From NCBI GenBank assembly GCA_002415025.1, contig DIBR01000011.1:38519-86962 (forward strand): a DNA stretch of 48,444 bases, read 5' to 3'. Of this stretch, positions 9,436-18,419 are shown in pieces (position 1 is the stretch's first letter; the number at the start of each line of letters is the position of its first letter). Under the pieces are notes generated by a model. The model made no database searches and had not been told where the DNA came from. It was given only the letters and a program-made list of their open reading frames with translations. The position numbers and the translations under genes are program-made. Source of the DNA: Spongiibacteraceae bacterium UBA5047. Lineage in GTDB: Bacteria; Pseudomonadota; Gammaproteobacteria; Pseudomonadales; Spongiibacteraceae.

Positions 9436-10866
9436 ATGACGCACATGATCGATTTGGTCATATTCGGCGGCACGGGAGACCTGGCCCAGCGCAAACTGCT
9501 GCCTTCTCTCTGGCATCTGCACCGGGCCAATCAGCTCGACAGGGTTCGCCGGATTATCTGCCTGGGTCGCTCCGGCCACGACACCCCCGCCTATCGGGCC
9601 CAGATAGCCGACCAGATCAACGATGCCGCGGAAAGCGACAGCTTTCTCGGCAAGCTCGAGTACCTCACTCTGGATGCTACCCAGTTGTCCGATTTTGACG
9701 CCCTGTCGCACTTGCTTCACAACCCCGCGCCGGCAGAGCAAACGGTTTTCTATCTGGCAACCGCCCCTGCCCTCTACGGCACAATCTGTGAACACCTTAA
9801 AAGCTCAGGCGTTCTGGCACTGCCCTCTCGTGTCGTGCTGGAAAAACCCATCGGTAATGACCTGGCCAGCTGCCGGGAAATCAACCAGCGCGTGCTGGCC
9901 GTATTTAACGAGAGCAATGTCTTCCGCATCGACCACTACCTCGGCAAAGAGACTGTGCAAAACCTGCTCGCACTGCGTTTTGGCAACTCAATGTTCGACC
10001 CGGTGTGGAACAGTCATCACGTCGACAACATACAAATTACCGTGGCTGAATCCATCGGCGTTGAGGGTCGCGGCGATTTCTACGCGCAAACCGGCGCGCT
10101 GCGAGATATGGTCCAGAACCACATATTGCAGGTGCTTTGCCTGGTGGCCATGGAACCGCCTGCCAGCCTCGAAGCCGATACCATACGCGACGAAAAACTG
10201 AAGGTTCTGCGCGCATTGACCCCCATTACCGCCGACACGGTAAAAAAGAACTCAGTGCGTGGCCAATATGACGACGGCGCCATTGATGGCCAACCGGTGC
10301 GAGGTTTTCTCGAAGAGGGCGGCTTCGCCCAGGCGACCAACACCGAAACTTTTGTTGCGCTCCGCGCGGGCGTACACAACTGGCGCTGGATTAACGTGCC
10401 CATCTATTTGCGCACGGGCAAACGTCTGGCCGAGCGCTACTCTGAAATTGTTGTAGAATTCAAAAAGCACCCCTTTTCGCTCTTTGCTGACGACCAGAAC
10501 CATACGCCTAACAAACTGGTTATCAACATCCAGCCTGAAGAAAGCATTACTCTGCACACCGTTATCAAGAAACCGGGGCTTAGCCGGGGCATCAAACTTG
10601 AACCCGTTGAGCTCACCCTGACCGCTGACACCGACAAGAAGCAACACTACGATGCCTACGAGCGACTGTTGCTTGATGTTTTCGCCGGTGACCAAACGCT
10701 ATTCATGCGGGGCGACGAAGTGGAGGCGGCGTGGCAGTGGATAGACGGTATCATTCAAGCGTGGCAGGACGTGGGGGTAAACGTAAAACCCTACCCCGCA
10801 GGAACCATGGGGCCGGCTGCAGCACAGGCACTGACCGAACGCGATGGGCGCAGTTGGTATGATTGA
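9436..10866 (+). CDS. zwf: Glucose-6-phosphate 1-dehydrogenase
   Basis: The 476-residue enzyme oxidises glucose-6-phosphate to 6-phosphogluconolactone with NAD(P)+. It has the nucleotide-binding FGGTGDLAQRKL (residues 10-21), EKP at 136-138, and the substrate-binding RIDHYLGKE (164-172). The length is normal for the family. I use the ATG at 9436, preceded by AAGGA, rather than the longer in-frame start at 9301, because the protein family begins just before the Rossmann loop. Its stop overlaps the pgl start, so the two are translationally coupled. It heads a four-gene Entner-Doudoroff operon under a LacI-type operator. Confidence 0.97.
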   Translation: MTHMIDLVIFGGTGDLAQRKLLPSLWHLHRANQLDRVRRIICLGRSGHDTPAYRAQIADQINDAAESDSFLGKLEYLTLDATQLSDFDALSHLLHNPAPAEQTVFYLATAPALYGTICEHLKSSGVLALPSRVVLEKPIGNDLASCREINQRVLAVFNESNVFRIDHYLGKETVQNLLALRFGNSMFDPVWNSHHVDNIQITVAESIGVEGRGDFYAQTGALRDMVQNHILQVLCLVAMEPPASLEADTIRDEKLKVLRALTPITADTVKKNSVRGQYDDGAIDGQPVRGFLEEGGFAQATNTETFVALRAGVHNWRWINVPIYLRTGKRLAERYSEIVVEFKKHPFSLFADDQNHTPNKLVINIQPEESITLHTVIKKPGLSRGIKLEPVELTLTADTDKKQHYDAYERLLLDVFAGDQTLFMRGDEVEAAWQWIDGIIQAWQDVGVNVKPYPAGTMGPAAAQALTERDGRSWYD

Positions 10867-11551
10867 AGCGCAGATTAGAACCTTCCCCGACCGCGACGCC
10901 TTGAATCAGGCACTGGCCAATGTCATTGCCAAGGACCTGAAACGGGCCATCGAACATCGTGGCAAGGCATCTGTTGCCTTTTCAGGAGGCAGCACACCCG
11001 CGCCCATGCTGGAAAAGCTATCCGAATACACACTCGATTGGTCCAGCACCTACGCTACACTGGTCGATGAGCGCTGGGTAAACCTCAATCACCCGGACAG
11101 CAACGAAGCGCAACTCAGGCAATCACTGCAACGTGGCTCGGCGCGGGCCATCAACCTGACCGGCCTGAAAACCGAACACAGCAAACCGGAACAGGCCATC
11201 GACGATCTCGACAAGACGCTAGACTTACTGGCCTGGCCCCTCGACTGTGTTCATCTCGGCATGGGCACTGACGGCCACACCGCTTCCTGGTTTAGCGATG
11301 CACCGGAGTATGCCCAAGCCATCAATCAGAGGCATAGACACCGCGTCATCGCCCTCAATCCAAAAGCCGCCAGCCATCCGCGAATGAGCCTGACCGCCAG
11401 CGCCATACTTGCGGCGAGATCCCGCTACATTCACATCACCGGAGAAGAAAAGCGCGGCGTTCTCGAACGCGCGCTCAAGGGTGACAAAAGCCTGCCGATT
11501 TCGATTGTGCTCAGCCACCCGTCTCCCCCGACTATCTATTGGGCTCCCTGA
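10859..11551 (+). CDS. pgl: 6-phosphogluconolactonase
   Basis: The 230-residue protein hydrolyses 6-phosphogluconolactone to 6-phosphogluconate. Family signatures are present: VAFSGGSTPAPMLEKLS near the N-terminus, LVDERWVNLNHPDSNEAQLR, and VHLGMGTDGHTASWFSDAP. The start at 10859 overlaps the zwf stop by 8 bases, and the edd ATG follows the pgl stop by a single base. The length matches the DevB/SOL type of the enzyme. Confidence 0.95.
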   Translation: MIEAQIRTFPDRDALNQALANVIAKDLKRAIEHRGKASVAFSGGSTPAPMLEKLSEYTLDWSSTYATLVDERWVNLNHPDSNEAQLRQSLQRGSARAINLTGLKTEHSKPEQAIDDLDKTLDLLAWPLDCVHLGMGTDGHTASWFSDAPEYAQAINQRHRHRVIALNPKAASHPRMSLTASAILAARSRYIHITGEEKRGVLERALKGDKSLPISIVLSHPSPPTIYWAP

Positions 11552-11552
11552 T

Positions 11553-13388
11553 ATGCACGCCACCGTCACCCGCGTTACCGAGCGCATACTCAAACGTAGC
11601 GACACTTTGCGTAAAGCCTATCTTGCGCGCTGCGAAACCATGCGATCGCAGGGGCCGCAACGCGGCTCCCTTTCCTGCAGCAATCTGGCCCACGGATTTG
11701 CCGCCTGCGGACCGGATGACAAGCAGCGTATTCGTCTGGAAGAATCAGCCAACCTGGCCATCGTCAGCGCCTATAACGATATGCTTTCAGCCCACAAACC
11801 GCTGGAACATTTCCCCGACACTATTCGGGACGCGGCACGCGCAATGGGCTGCACGGCGCAATTTGCAGGTGGCGTGCCGGCCATGTGCGACGGTGTTACC
11901 CAGGGCACCGAAGGCATGGAGCTCAGCTTGTTCAGCCGTGACACCATTGCCAGAGCTACGGCCATTGCGCTGTCGCACAATATGTTTGACGCGGCAATTT
12001 GCCTCGGCGTATGCGACAAAATTGTACCGGGCTTGTTGATCGGCGCCCTTTCCTTCGGCCACTTGCCCTTTATCCTTGTGCCCGCAGGGCCAATGGCATC
12101 CGGCCTGCCCAATAAGGAAAAAGCGCGCATCCGCGAACTGTACGCACAAGGAAAAATTGGGCGCGAGGCCTTACTGGAAGCAGAATCGCAGGCCTACCAC
12201 GGTGAAGGGACCTGCACATTTTACGGAACCGCGAACAGCAACCAGATGTTGATGGAAGCCATGGGGCTGCACGTCCCGGGCTCCGCCTTTGTCCCGCCCA
12301 ACACTCCCCTGCGAACCGCCCTCACAATTGCAGCAACCGAAAGAGCCTGCCGCATAACAGCCCTTGGCAGGGATTACACCCCCATCTCCAAAGTGGTTAA
12401 TGAAAAATCGTTGGTCAATGCCATCGTTACCCTGCTGGCCACAGGTGGCTCCACCAATCACAGCATTCACTGGATCGCTATTGCCCGCGCGGCGGGATTT
12501 ATCATCGATTGGCAAGACTTTGCCGAGCTCTCGGCCGTCACCCCGTCGCTGACTCGTATTTACCCTAACGGGCAGGCTGATGTGAATCATTTTCGCGCCG
12601 CCGGCGGTACCGGATTTGTCATTCGGGAACTGATCGGCGCCGGCTTGTTGCACAATGATGTTGCTACCGTGTGGGGAAATGGCCTCACACACTATACACG
12701 CGAGCCCTTACTTAAAGACGAACAACTCAGCTGGCAGAACGCACCCGTCGACAGTGCTGACACCAGCGTACTGCAAACCGCAGAACATCCTTTTCAGGCC
12801 GAAGGTGGGCTGCGGCTGCTCACGGGCAATCTCGGACGCTCGGTGATTAAAACCTCGGCTGTAGACGAAGCGCACTGGACAATTGAGGCGCCCGCGAAAA
12901 TATTTGACGACCAAAGCAGCCTTAAAACAGCTTTCGACAAAGGCGAGCTGGAACGCGACTTTGTTGCCGTAGTTCGATATCAGGGTCCCTCGGCCAACGG
13001 CATGCCAGAGCTGCACAAGCTCACGCCCTACCTCGGCATATTGCAAGACAAGGGCTTCAAGGTGGCACTGGTGACCGACGGGCGCATGTCCGGCGCTTCG
13101 GGAAAAGTACCCGCAGCCATTCATCTGTATCCGGAGGCGCAGGCGCAGGGTGATATTGCAAAGCTGCGCGATGGCGATATTATCTGCCTCGATGCAAAAG
13201 ACGGCTCACTGAACCACCGGGTAGACGACGGGGAGTGGGCTAAGCGTAGTTGTGAGCCCAATACGGCAACGTCATCCGCCGAAGCCTTTGGCCGGGAACT
13301 ATTTATGAGCGAACGTGCCGGCGCGAGTACACCGGAAACCGGAGCAATCAGTTTTGGCTGGGAAGTAGATAATGCGGCTGGTCGCTGA
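11553..13388 (+). CDS. edd: Phosphogluconate dehydratase (Entner-Doudoroff)
   Basis: The 611-residue enzyme dehydrates 6-phosphogluconate to 2-keto-3-deoxy-6-phosphogluconate. It belongs to the IlvD/Edd family: SAYNDMLSAHKP, GGVPAMCDGVTQGTEGMELS, CLGVCDKIVPG and GTCTFYGTANSNQM contain the cysteines that ligate the iron-sulfur cluster. VTDGRMSGASGKVPAAIH is the C-terminal signature. The ATG at 11553 is one base after the pgl stop; the longer frame upstream lies inside pgl and is not used. Its last 17 bases overlap glk. Confidence 0.97.
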   Translation: MHATVTRVTERILKRSDTLRKAYLARCETMRSQGPQRGSLSCSNLAHGFAACGPDDKQRIRLEESANLAIVSAYNDMLSAHKPLEHFPDTIRDAARAMGCTAQFAGGVPAMCDGVTQGTEGMELSLFSRDTIARATAIALSHNMFDAAICLGVCDKIVPGLLIGALSFGHLPFILVPAGPMASGLPNKEKARIRELYAQGKIGREALLEAESQAYHGEGTCTFYGTANSNQMLMEAMGLHVPGSAFVPPNTPLRTALTIAATERACRITALGRDYTPISKVVNEKSLVNAIVTLLATGGSTNHSIHWIAIARAAGFIIDWQDFAELSAVTPSLTRIYPNGQADVNHFRAAGGTGFVIRELIGAGLLHNDVATVWGNGLTHYTREPLLKDEQLSWQNAPVDSADTSVLQTAEHPFQAEGGLRLLTGNLGRSVIKTSAVDEAHWTIEAPAKIFDDQSSLKTAFDKGELERDFVAVVRYQGPSANGMPELHKLTPYLGILQDKGFKVALVTDGRMSGASGKVPAAIHLYPEAQAQGDIAKLRDGDIICLDAKDGSLNHRVDDGEWAKRSCEPNTATSSAEAFGRELFMSERAGASTPETGAISFGWEVDNAAGR

Positions 13389-14334
13389 TATCGGCGGCAC
13401 TCACTGTCGTTTTGCCCTGGCAGACGACGAGGGCAAGCTGTCGCGAGTAGAAACCTTTAAGGCTGCCAACTACGCTACATTAGAGCAGGCCGTTGAAACC
13501 TACCTGAACGCTGGCAATTGCCAGCCTGAAACAGCTTGCCTGGCAGTCGCCGGCCCCACCACGCATCAGTCCATGGTGATGACAAACCTCAGTTGGCACA
13601 GCAGCAGCGCCCAGCTTAACAGCCGGTTCGGCTTTCGGCTTTCGGCTTTTATCAATGACTTCGAGGCGATTGCCTTATCAATTCCGGCGCTTGAAGCAGC
13701 CGACTTTTTGCCTGTTGCCAATGCGCAGTCAAACAGCGCACAACTCGATCTGACACTCCCGGTCAGCATACTCGGCCCGGGCACGGGCCTGGGCGTCGCG
13801 CAGCTCATTCCGAGCGGCAAACACTTCCATGCAATTGCCACCGAGGGCGGCCACACCTCCCTGCAAGCAGCCACCCACAAAGAGCAGGCTGTATTCGCCT
13901 ACTGGCAAGGGAGAGGTATCGCGTTATCCCGTGAGTCCTTTTTATCCGGCCCGGGTCTACTACGTTTGTACACCGGCCTTTGCGCGCTGGAAGACAGCGA
14001 GTGCGCAGCCGACAGTGGTGACAGCGTTAGTCAGCTCGCTGCACGCGGTGACGGTCTCGCCGCACAGGCCTTAGACATGTTTCTGAGCTTACTGGGCAGT
14101 GCCGCGGGCGATCAGGCGCTGGCCTGTGGCTCGCGTGGTGGTGTGATACTGGCCGGCGGCATACTGCCAAAAATGCGTGATCAATTGCTGAACGGAAGGT
14201 TTCGTGAGCGCTTTGAGGCGAAAGCACCCATGCAGCACTATCTGCAACGCATAGCCACCAACCTGATTGTCCATCCGAACCCGGGCTTGCTGGGCGCATC
14301 CCGCCGCACGCTCACAGGAACAAGCGGCGATTAA
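13372..14334 (+). CDS. glk: Glucokinase
   Basis: The 320-residue ROK-unrelated glucokinase (Glk family) phosphorylates glucose with ATP. It shows the phosphate-binding VADIGGTHCRFALA at the N-terminus, FINDFEAIALSIP, and LGPGTGLGVAQLI, followed by EGGHTSL. It starts inside the end of edd and closes the zwf-pgl-edd-glk operon. Glucokinase in this operon implies that free glucose enters the cytoplasm without a PTS, in agreement with the MFS sugar permease encoded opposite. It ends 19 bp before the stop of the convergent lacI-type gene. Confidence 0.95.
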   Translation: MRLVADIGGTHCRFALADDEGKLSRVETFKAANYATLEQAVETYLNAGNCQPETACLAVAGPTTHQSMVMTNLSWHSSSAQLNSRFGFRLSAFINDFEAIALSIPALEAADFLPVANAQSNSAQLDLTLPVSILGPGTGLGVAQLIPSGKHFHAIATEGGHTSLQAATHKEQAVFAYWQGRGIALSRESFLSGPGLLRLYTGLCALEDSECAADSGDSVSQLAARGDGLAAQALDMFLSLLGSAAGDQALACGSRGGVILAGGILPKMRDQLLNGRFRERFEAKAPMQHYLQRIATNLIVHPNPGLLGASRRTLTGTSGD

Positions 14335-14353
14335 CCATTGCGGCCTGGTATCA

Positions 14354-15364
14354 CTAACCCGGCGGTGCTGTTGATTCCCGCAAAACCAGTGCGTGTGGCA
14401 GTACCAGACGTGTCTCGCCCGCTCCCCCCTCTTTCAGCATCTTTAGCATTAATTGCATCACCTGCTCGCCAATACGATTGCGCGGCTGATGTACAGTACT
14501 AAGCCGTGGATGGGTATAAGCGGCAAAGGCGATGTCATCAAAACCGATGATCGACATATCGCCGGGCAAGCTCAGCCCCGCATCCCGACACGCCTGCATG
14601 GCGCCTATGGCCATTTCGTCATTGGCGCAAAAAAGAGCCGTTGGGCGCTGCGACAAAGCCAACAAGTCTTGAGTGCAGGCGTAACCGGATGCAAGGGTGA
14701 AATCCCCCGATGTAAGCCAGGATGAATTCAGCGGCGCTTTGGCTCGCTTCATCGCTCGCCTATAACCTTGCAAGCGGTCGTCACACAGCGGCGAATCTGC
14801 CGGGCCATTGATAAAGGCGATGCGCGTGTGCCCGAGGTCGAGCAGGTGCTGAACGGCCTCTTGTGACGCGCCGATGTTGTCGATACATACCGTGGGCACC
14901 GGAATTTCGCCGTGATACTCACAGGCCATCGCAAAGGGCGGCCAATCGGGATCGAGCGTTTTGCGCCCTTTTCGATAAGTAAAAGGGATATTTCTACCGA
15001 GGCAGATCACACCATCGGCCTGCCGCTGTGACACCAGATCAGCGTAGGCCCGCTCGCGCTCGGGGATTTGCTGAGTATCTCCCAGAAGAATGCGGTACTG
15101 ATTTTGATGGGCCACACCTTCAATGCCCTGAATAATATTGGCAAAAAAGAGATTGCTGATATCGGGCACCAACACTACGACGGTATTACTGCGACGGCGA
15201 CGAAAATTGCGGGCCAGCGTGTTGGTTACGTAGCCGCACTGCTCTACTGCCTTCATCACCTTCTCACGGGTTTTTTCCGACACTTTCTCTGGTTCAGCCA
15301 AAGTACGCGACACGGTCGCTATCGACACCCCCGCAATTCTCGCTACATCCTTTATCGTCACCAT
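14354..15364 (-). CDS. LacI-family transcriptional regulator
   Basis: The 336-residue protein has a LacI helix-turn-helix at residues 1-50 (TIKDVARIAGVSIATVSRTL, then EKTREKVMKAVEQCGY) and a hinge. It then has a periplasmic-binding-protein-like sensor domain (VVVLVPDISNLFFANIIQGIE, ALFCANDEMAIGAMQACRDAG, SIIGFDDIAFAAYTHPRLSTV). It is the last gene of the minus-strand sugar operon, 33 bp after the MFS permease gene. It is the natural candidate to bind the two operators at 9366 and 25704. The effector is unknown; an intermediate such as a sugar acid phosphate or the imported sugar is possible. Confidence 0.95.
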   Translation of the reverse strand: MVTIKDVARIAGVSIATVSRTLAEPEKVSEKTREKVMKAVEQCGYVTNTLARNFRRRRSNTVVVLVPDISNLFFANIIQGIEGVAHQNQYRILLGDTQQIPERERAYADLVSQRQADGVICLGRNIPFTYRKGRKTLDPDWPPFAMACEYHGEIPVPTVCIDNIGASQEAVQHLLDLGHTRIAFINGPADSPLCDDRLQGYRRAMKRAKAPLNSSWLTSGDFTLASGYACTQDLLALSQRPTALFCANDEMAIGAMQACRDAGLSLPGDMSIIGFDDIAFAAYTHPRLSTVHQPRNRIGEQVMQLMLKMLKEGGAGETRLVLPHALVLRESTAPPG

Positions 15365-15397
15365 CGACAGCTTTTCCAGACCAAAACACGAAGTTTA

Positions 15398-16702
15398 TTA
15401 TAGAGCTCGGGCTTTTGCTCTGTCCCGAAGCCAGATAAACCCGAATACAGGCAATAGAATGAGCGGCAAAAGCGCTACCGCCTGAAACGACTCAATGGAA
15501 GCGTACCGCAGCACTTCGGCCATTGCCTCGCCTTCCAGCGTCATCAGTTGTTCAAGGCCACCCGCCGCCTCAATTTTTGCGCTATCAAAAATAGCGCCCA
15601 TAAACGGCAATACAAACTGAATTGACAGACCTGCGGCAAAACCGGTTAAGCCGAGAAACAGGGCACCGCCCCGCGGATAGCGCTCGTTCACTGACGACAG
15701 CATCGTTGGGTATAGGTAACACACCCCCATACCCCACACCGTAGCCGACAGAAAGGCCGTAGCCGGAGAATTTGAAAGGCTCAAGCCGTACAGGCCGACC
15801 GCCGCCAAGAGACAGCCAACCCACAACAAACCGACAGAGGAAATCCGTTTGGCGATAGCTCCGGCAAAAAAGCGCATAACAAACATAAGCATGCTCACGT
15901 AAATGAGCACGTAAATTCCCTGCATACCAACTACATTGGTTAAGGCTATATCCACCCACTGCCCCGGCGCGAGTTCTGCCGCCGCGGTAATCATCATGCA
16001 GAAGAACCAGATAAAAAAGCCGGGCGAGCGAATCAGCTCTTTAAACATATCCTGATAAGACACGCCGGTTTGCACCCGCTCGGTAACAGGAAACTCTGTC
16101 GACAAGGTCAGATAGCCCAGCCAGAGTGCGGGCAGAATCAGCACCAGCAAATTGACTTGCCAGGGCAATGACATTGCGGCAAAGGCCAGCCCCGCCAGAC
16201 CACCGGCGACAATGCCCGCTGGCCACCAGGCGTGCAAAATATTCAGCCTGTGGGTTTTTTCTTCCGGATAAACTGCGGCCACCATCGGGTTGCTCGCGGC
16301 TTCTACCGCGCCCCACCCCAGTCCGGTTAACAAAAAGCCGCCAAAAATGAGCCAGTAGCTGAGAATACTCACCGGCAAAAAGGATGCCGCGATAACAATG
16401 GCGCTGCCTACAATGTAACCCATAGCGGAAAATAGCAGCATCGCTCGCATGCCGACACGGTCAACCAGCGCACTGCCAAACAGCAGGGTCAGGGCAAAAC
16501 CGATAAAGGTGGCGCCGAGCACTTCGCCGACCAAACCTGCCGAGCGCGCCAGATCCAGTTCATTAAAAATATCGCCCTGAATATCCGAAGCAATACTGGC
16601 GCGAACAGCAAAGCCCAGGCCAATCATAAAAATCGACAGATTGCCAACGAGAAAGAGACGCTTGCGATCCAGCGGTTTACTCTGATTAAACGATGTAGAC
16701 AT
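15398..16702 (-). CDS. MFS sugar permease (FucP/FHS-like)
   Basis: The 434-residue inner-membrane protein has about 12 predicted helices. NPMVAAVYPEEKTHRLNILH followed by WWPAGIVAGGLAG is typical of the fucose/glucose permease (FHS) branch of the MFS. I use the ATG at 16702 (MSTSFNQSK), preceded by GAGGG, rather than the ATG at 16717 which overlaps the eda end. It sits between eda and the lacI-type gene, so it should carry the sugar released in the periplasm, such as glucose or a 3-keto-sugar, into the cytoplasm. Confidence 0.9.
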   Translation of the reverse strand: MSTSFNQSKPLDRKRLFLVGNLSIFMIGLGFAVRASIASDIQGDIFNELDLARSAGLVGEVLGATFIGFALTLLFGSALVDRVGMRAMLLFSAMGYIVGSAIVIAASFLPVSILSYWLIFGGFLLTGLGWGAVEAASNPMVAAVYPEEKTHRLNILHAWWPAGIVAGGLAGLAFAAMSLPWQVNLLVLILPALWLGYLTLSTEFPVTERVQTGVSYQDMFKELIRSPGFFIWFFCMMITAAAELAPGQWVDIALTNVVGMQGIYVLIYVSMLMFVMRFFAGAIAKRISSVGLLWVGCLLAAVGLYGLSLSNSPATAFLSATVWGMGVCYLYPTMLSSVNERYPRGGALFLGLTGFAAGLSIQFVLPFMGAIFDSAKIEAAGGLEQLMTLEGEAMAEVLRYASIESFQAVALLPLILLPVFGFIWLRDRAKARAL

Positions 16703-16717
16703 AAAGACCCTCGTCAA

Positions 16718-17338
16718 TTAATCGTTATTGTTGTAAAGATTTTTGAGCGAGCGCAGCAATTCACTGCGCTCGCTCTGTAAACTGTCCAGAGAAGGAATAA
16801 CCCAGCTCCCGCCGACACACAGTACATTTGGCAGTGCTAGATAGTCTTGATAGTTTTTAAGACTAATCCCACCCGTTGGGCAAAATTTGATATCCGGGAA
16901 TGGCCCAGCCAGTGCTTTCAACAAGGTTACGCCGCCCACCGCCTCCGCCGGAAACAGCTTTAGCACCGAAAATCCGGCATTCGTCGCCTGCATAACTTCC
17001 GAGGCCGTACTGACACCGGGAATATAGGTGAACTTCGCGGGCAGAAAAGCCAACAAGCCGGGATCAAAACCCGGGCTAATCGCGAAGTCGGCCAGCTCGC
17101 TGGCCCGATTAATCCCGGCCGCATTGGTTACGGTTCCAACGCCAACCCGGCATTCGGGCATGAGTCGCCGGCAAATTTCCACATGCTTCCAGGCATCGGC
17201 GTGCCGCAACGTCACCTCAATGGCCGGCACACCCGCTTCGGCAAAAAGCTCCGCACAACGCGTTGCGTGCTCGTCGGAACTGAAATTCGCCACCGGCATC
17301 ACCGGTGTACTGTGCTGCAACAAACTCAGTGCATCCAT
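16718..17338 (-). CDS. eda: KDPG aldolase (2-keto-3-deoxy-6-phosphogluconate aldolase)
   Basis: The 206-residue class I aldolase splits KDPG into pyruvate and glyceraldehyde-3-phosphate. The catalytic residues are visible: Glu41 and Arg45 in IEVTLR, and Schiff-base Lys127 in VLKLFPAEAVGG, with VGVGTVTN and FCPTGGIS also in place. It completes the Entner-Doudoroff pathway but is separated from edd and lies in the opposite operon, between the TIM-barrel isomerase (5-bp gap) and the MFS permease. Confidence 0.96.
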   Translation of the reverse strand: MDALSLLQHSTPVMPVANFSSDEHATRCAELFAEAGVPAIEVTLRHADAWKHVEICRRLMPECRVGVGTVTNAAGINRASELADFAISPGFDPGLLAFLPAKFTYIPGVSTASEVMQATNAGFSVLKLFPAEAVGGVTLLKALAGPFPDIKFCPTGGISLKNYQDYLALPNVLCVGGSWVIPSLDSLQSERSELLRSLKNLYNNND

Positions 17339-17343
17339 GTCCG

Positions 17344-18405
17344 TTACTCGCTTTCCAAACCCAATACGCGACGGTTCAAACCGCTGTCGGTAGAAACGCC
17401 GGCAAAATCGTCAAAGGCTTTTTCGGTTCGCCGAATGATATGGTCGCAAATAAAAGGCGCACCCTCTCGTGCGCCATCTTCAGGGTGTTTGAGACAGCAC
17501 TCCCATTCCAACACAGCCCAGCCTTGATAATCGTACTGTGCAAATTTGCTGAAAATACCGCGAAAATCGATCTGACCGTCGCCCAGCGAGCGGAAGCGCC
17601 CCGGTCGATCAACCCAGGATTCGAAGCCGCCGTAAACACCACTGCGACCATTGGGTTTAAATTCTGCATCTTTTACATGAAAGGCCTTGATGCGCTCGTG
17701 ATACAGATCAATAAACGCGAGATAGTCCATCTGCTGCAGCAGCAAGTGGCTGGGGTCATACAAAATATTGGCTCGTGGATGGTGATCGACTGCCTCCAGA
17801 AAGCGCTCAAAACTCGCGCCATCGTGCAGATCTTCACCGGGGTGAATTTCATAGCACAGATCAACGCCGGCCTCGTCAAAGGCATCCAGAATCGGTCGCC
17901 AGCGTTTCGCCAGCTCGGCAAAGCCCTCTTCTACCAGGCCTTCGGGGCGCTGCGGCCAGGGGTAGAAGGTATGCCACAACAAGGCACCGGAAAAGCTGGC
18001 ATGAGCGCTAAGACCGAGCCGGGCGCTGGCTTTTGCAGCACAATGCAACTGCTCAACCGCCCAGGCCTGCCGGGCTTTGGGATTTCCTCGCACCTCGGGA
18101 ATGGCAAAGCCGTCCATCAGTTCATCATAGGCGGGATGTACTGCTACCAGCTGACCCTGTAAATGAGTCGACAGCTCCGAAATTTCCAGACCGGCTTCAG
18201 CAACCCGCCCCTTCAATTCATCGCAATAATCCTGACTGCTTGCCGCCAATTCCAGATCAATCAAATTGCGCTCAAAACTGGGAATCTGAACCCCCTTGTA
18301 ACCCAGATCGGCTGCCCACCGACAGAGTCCATCGAGCGTATTAAATGGTTCGGAATCACCCACAAATTGCGCCAGAAAAATGGCAGGGCCTTTCATCGCT
18401 GTCAT
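17344..18405 (-). CDS. TIM-barrel sugar isomerase/epimerase-like protein (AP-endonuclease-2 superfamily)
   Basis: The 353-residue protein has the four metal/catalytic positions of the xylose-isomerase-like TIM barrel: Glu186 in CYEIHPGEDLHDG, Asp217 in NILYDPSHLL, His243 in AFHVKDAEF, and Glu300 in AVLEWE. I use the ATG at 18405 (MTAMKGPAIFLAQ). The ORF could begin at 18456, but that part overlaps the upstream gene. In clusters with a Gfo/Idh/MocA oxidoreductase and ThuA protein, such barrels are thought to act on 3-keto-sugars or 3-keto-glycosides. Here that is inference; the exact reaction is open. Confidence 0.85.
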   Translation of the reverse strand: MTAMKGPAIFLAQFVGDSEPFNTLDGLCRWAADLGYKGVQIPSFERNLIDLELAASSQDYCDELKGRVAEAGLEISELSTHLQGQLVAVHPAYDELMDGFAIPEVRGNPKARQAWAVEQLHCAAKASARLGLSAHASFSGALLWHTFYPWPQRPEGLVEEGFAELAKRWRPILDAFDEAGVDLCYEIHPGEDLHDGASFERFLEAVDHHPRANILYDPSHLLLQQMDYLAFIDLYHERIKAFHVKDAEFKPNGRSGVYGGFESWVDRPGRFRSLGDGQIDFRGIFSKFAQYDYQGWAVLEWECCLKHPEDGAREGAPFICDHIIRRTEKAFDDFAGVSTDSGLNRRVLGLESE

Positions 18406-18419
18406 AATCAGTCTCTTGT

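Noticed and set aside
10771..10785. GGTAAACGTAAA inside the end of zwf as a third LacI operator
   Set aside because: Only one half matches and it lies within coding sequence with no promoter.
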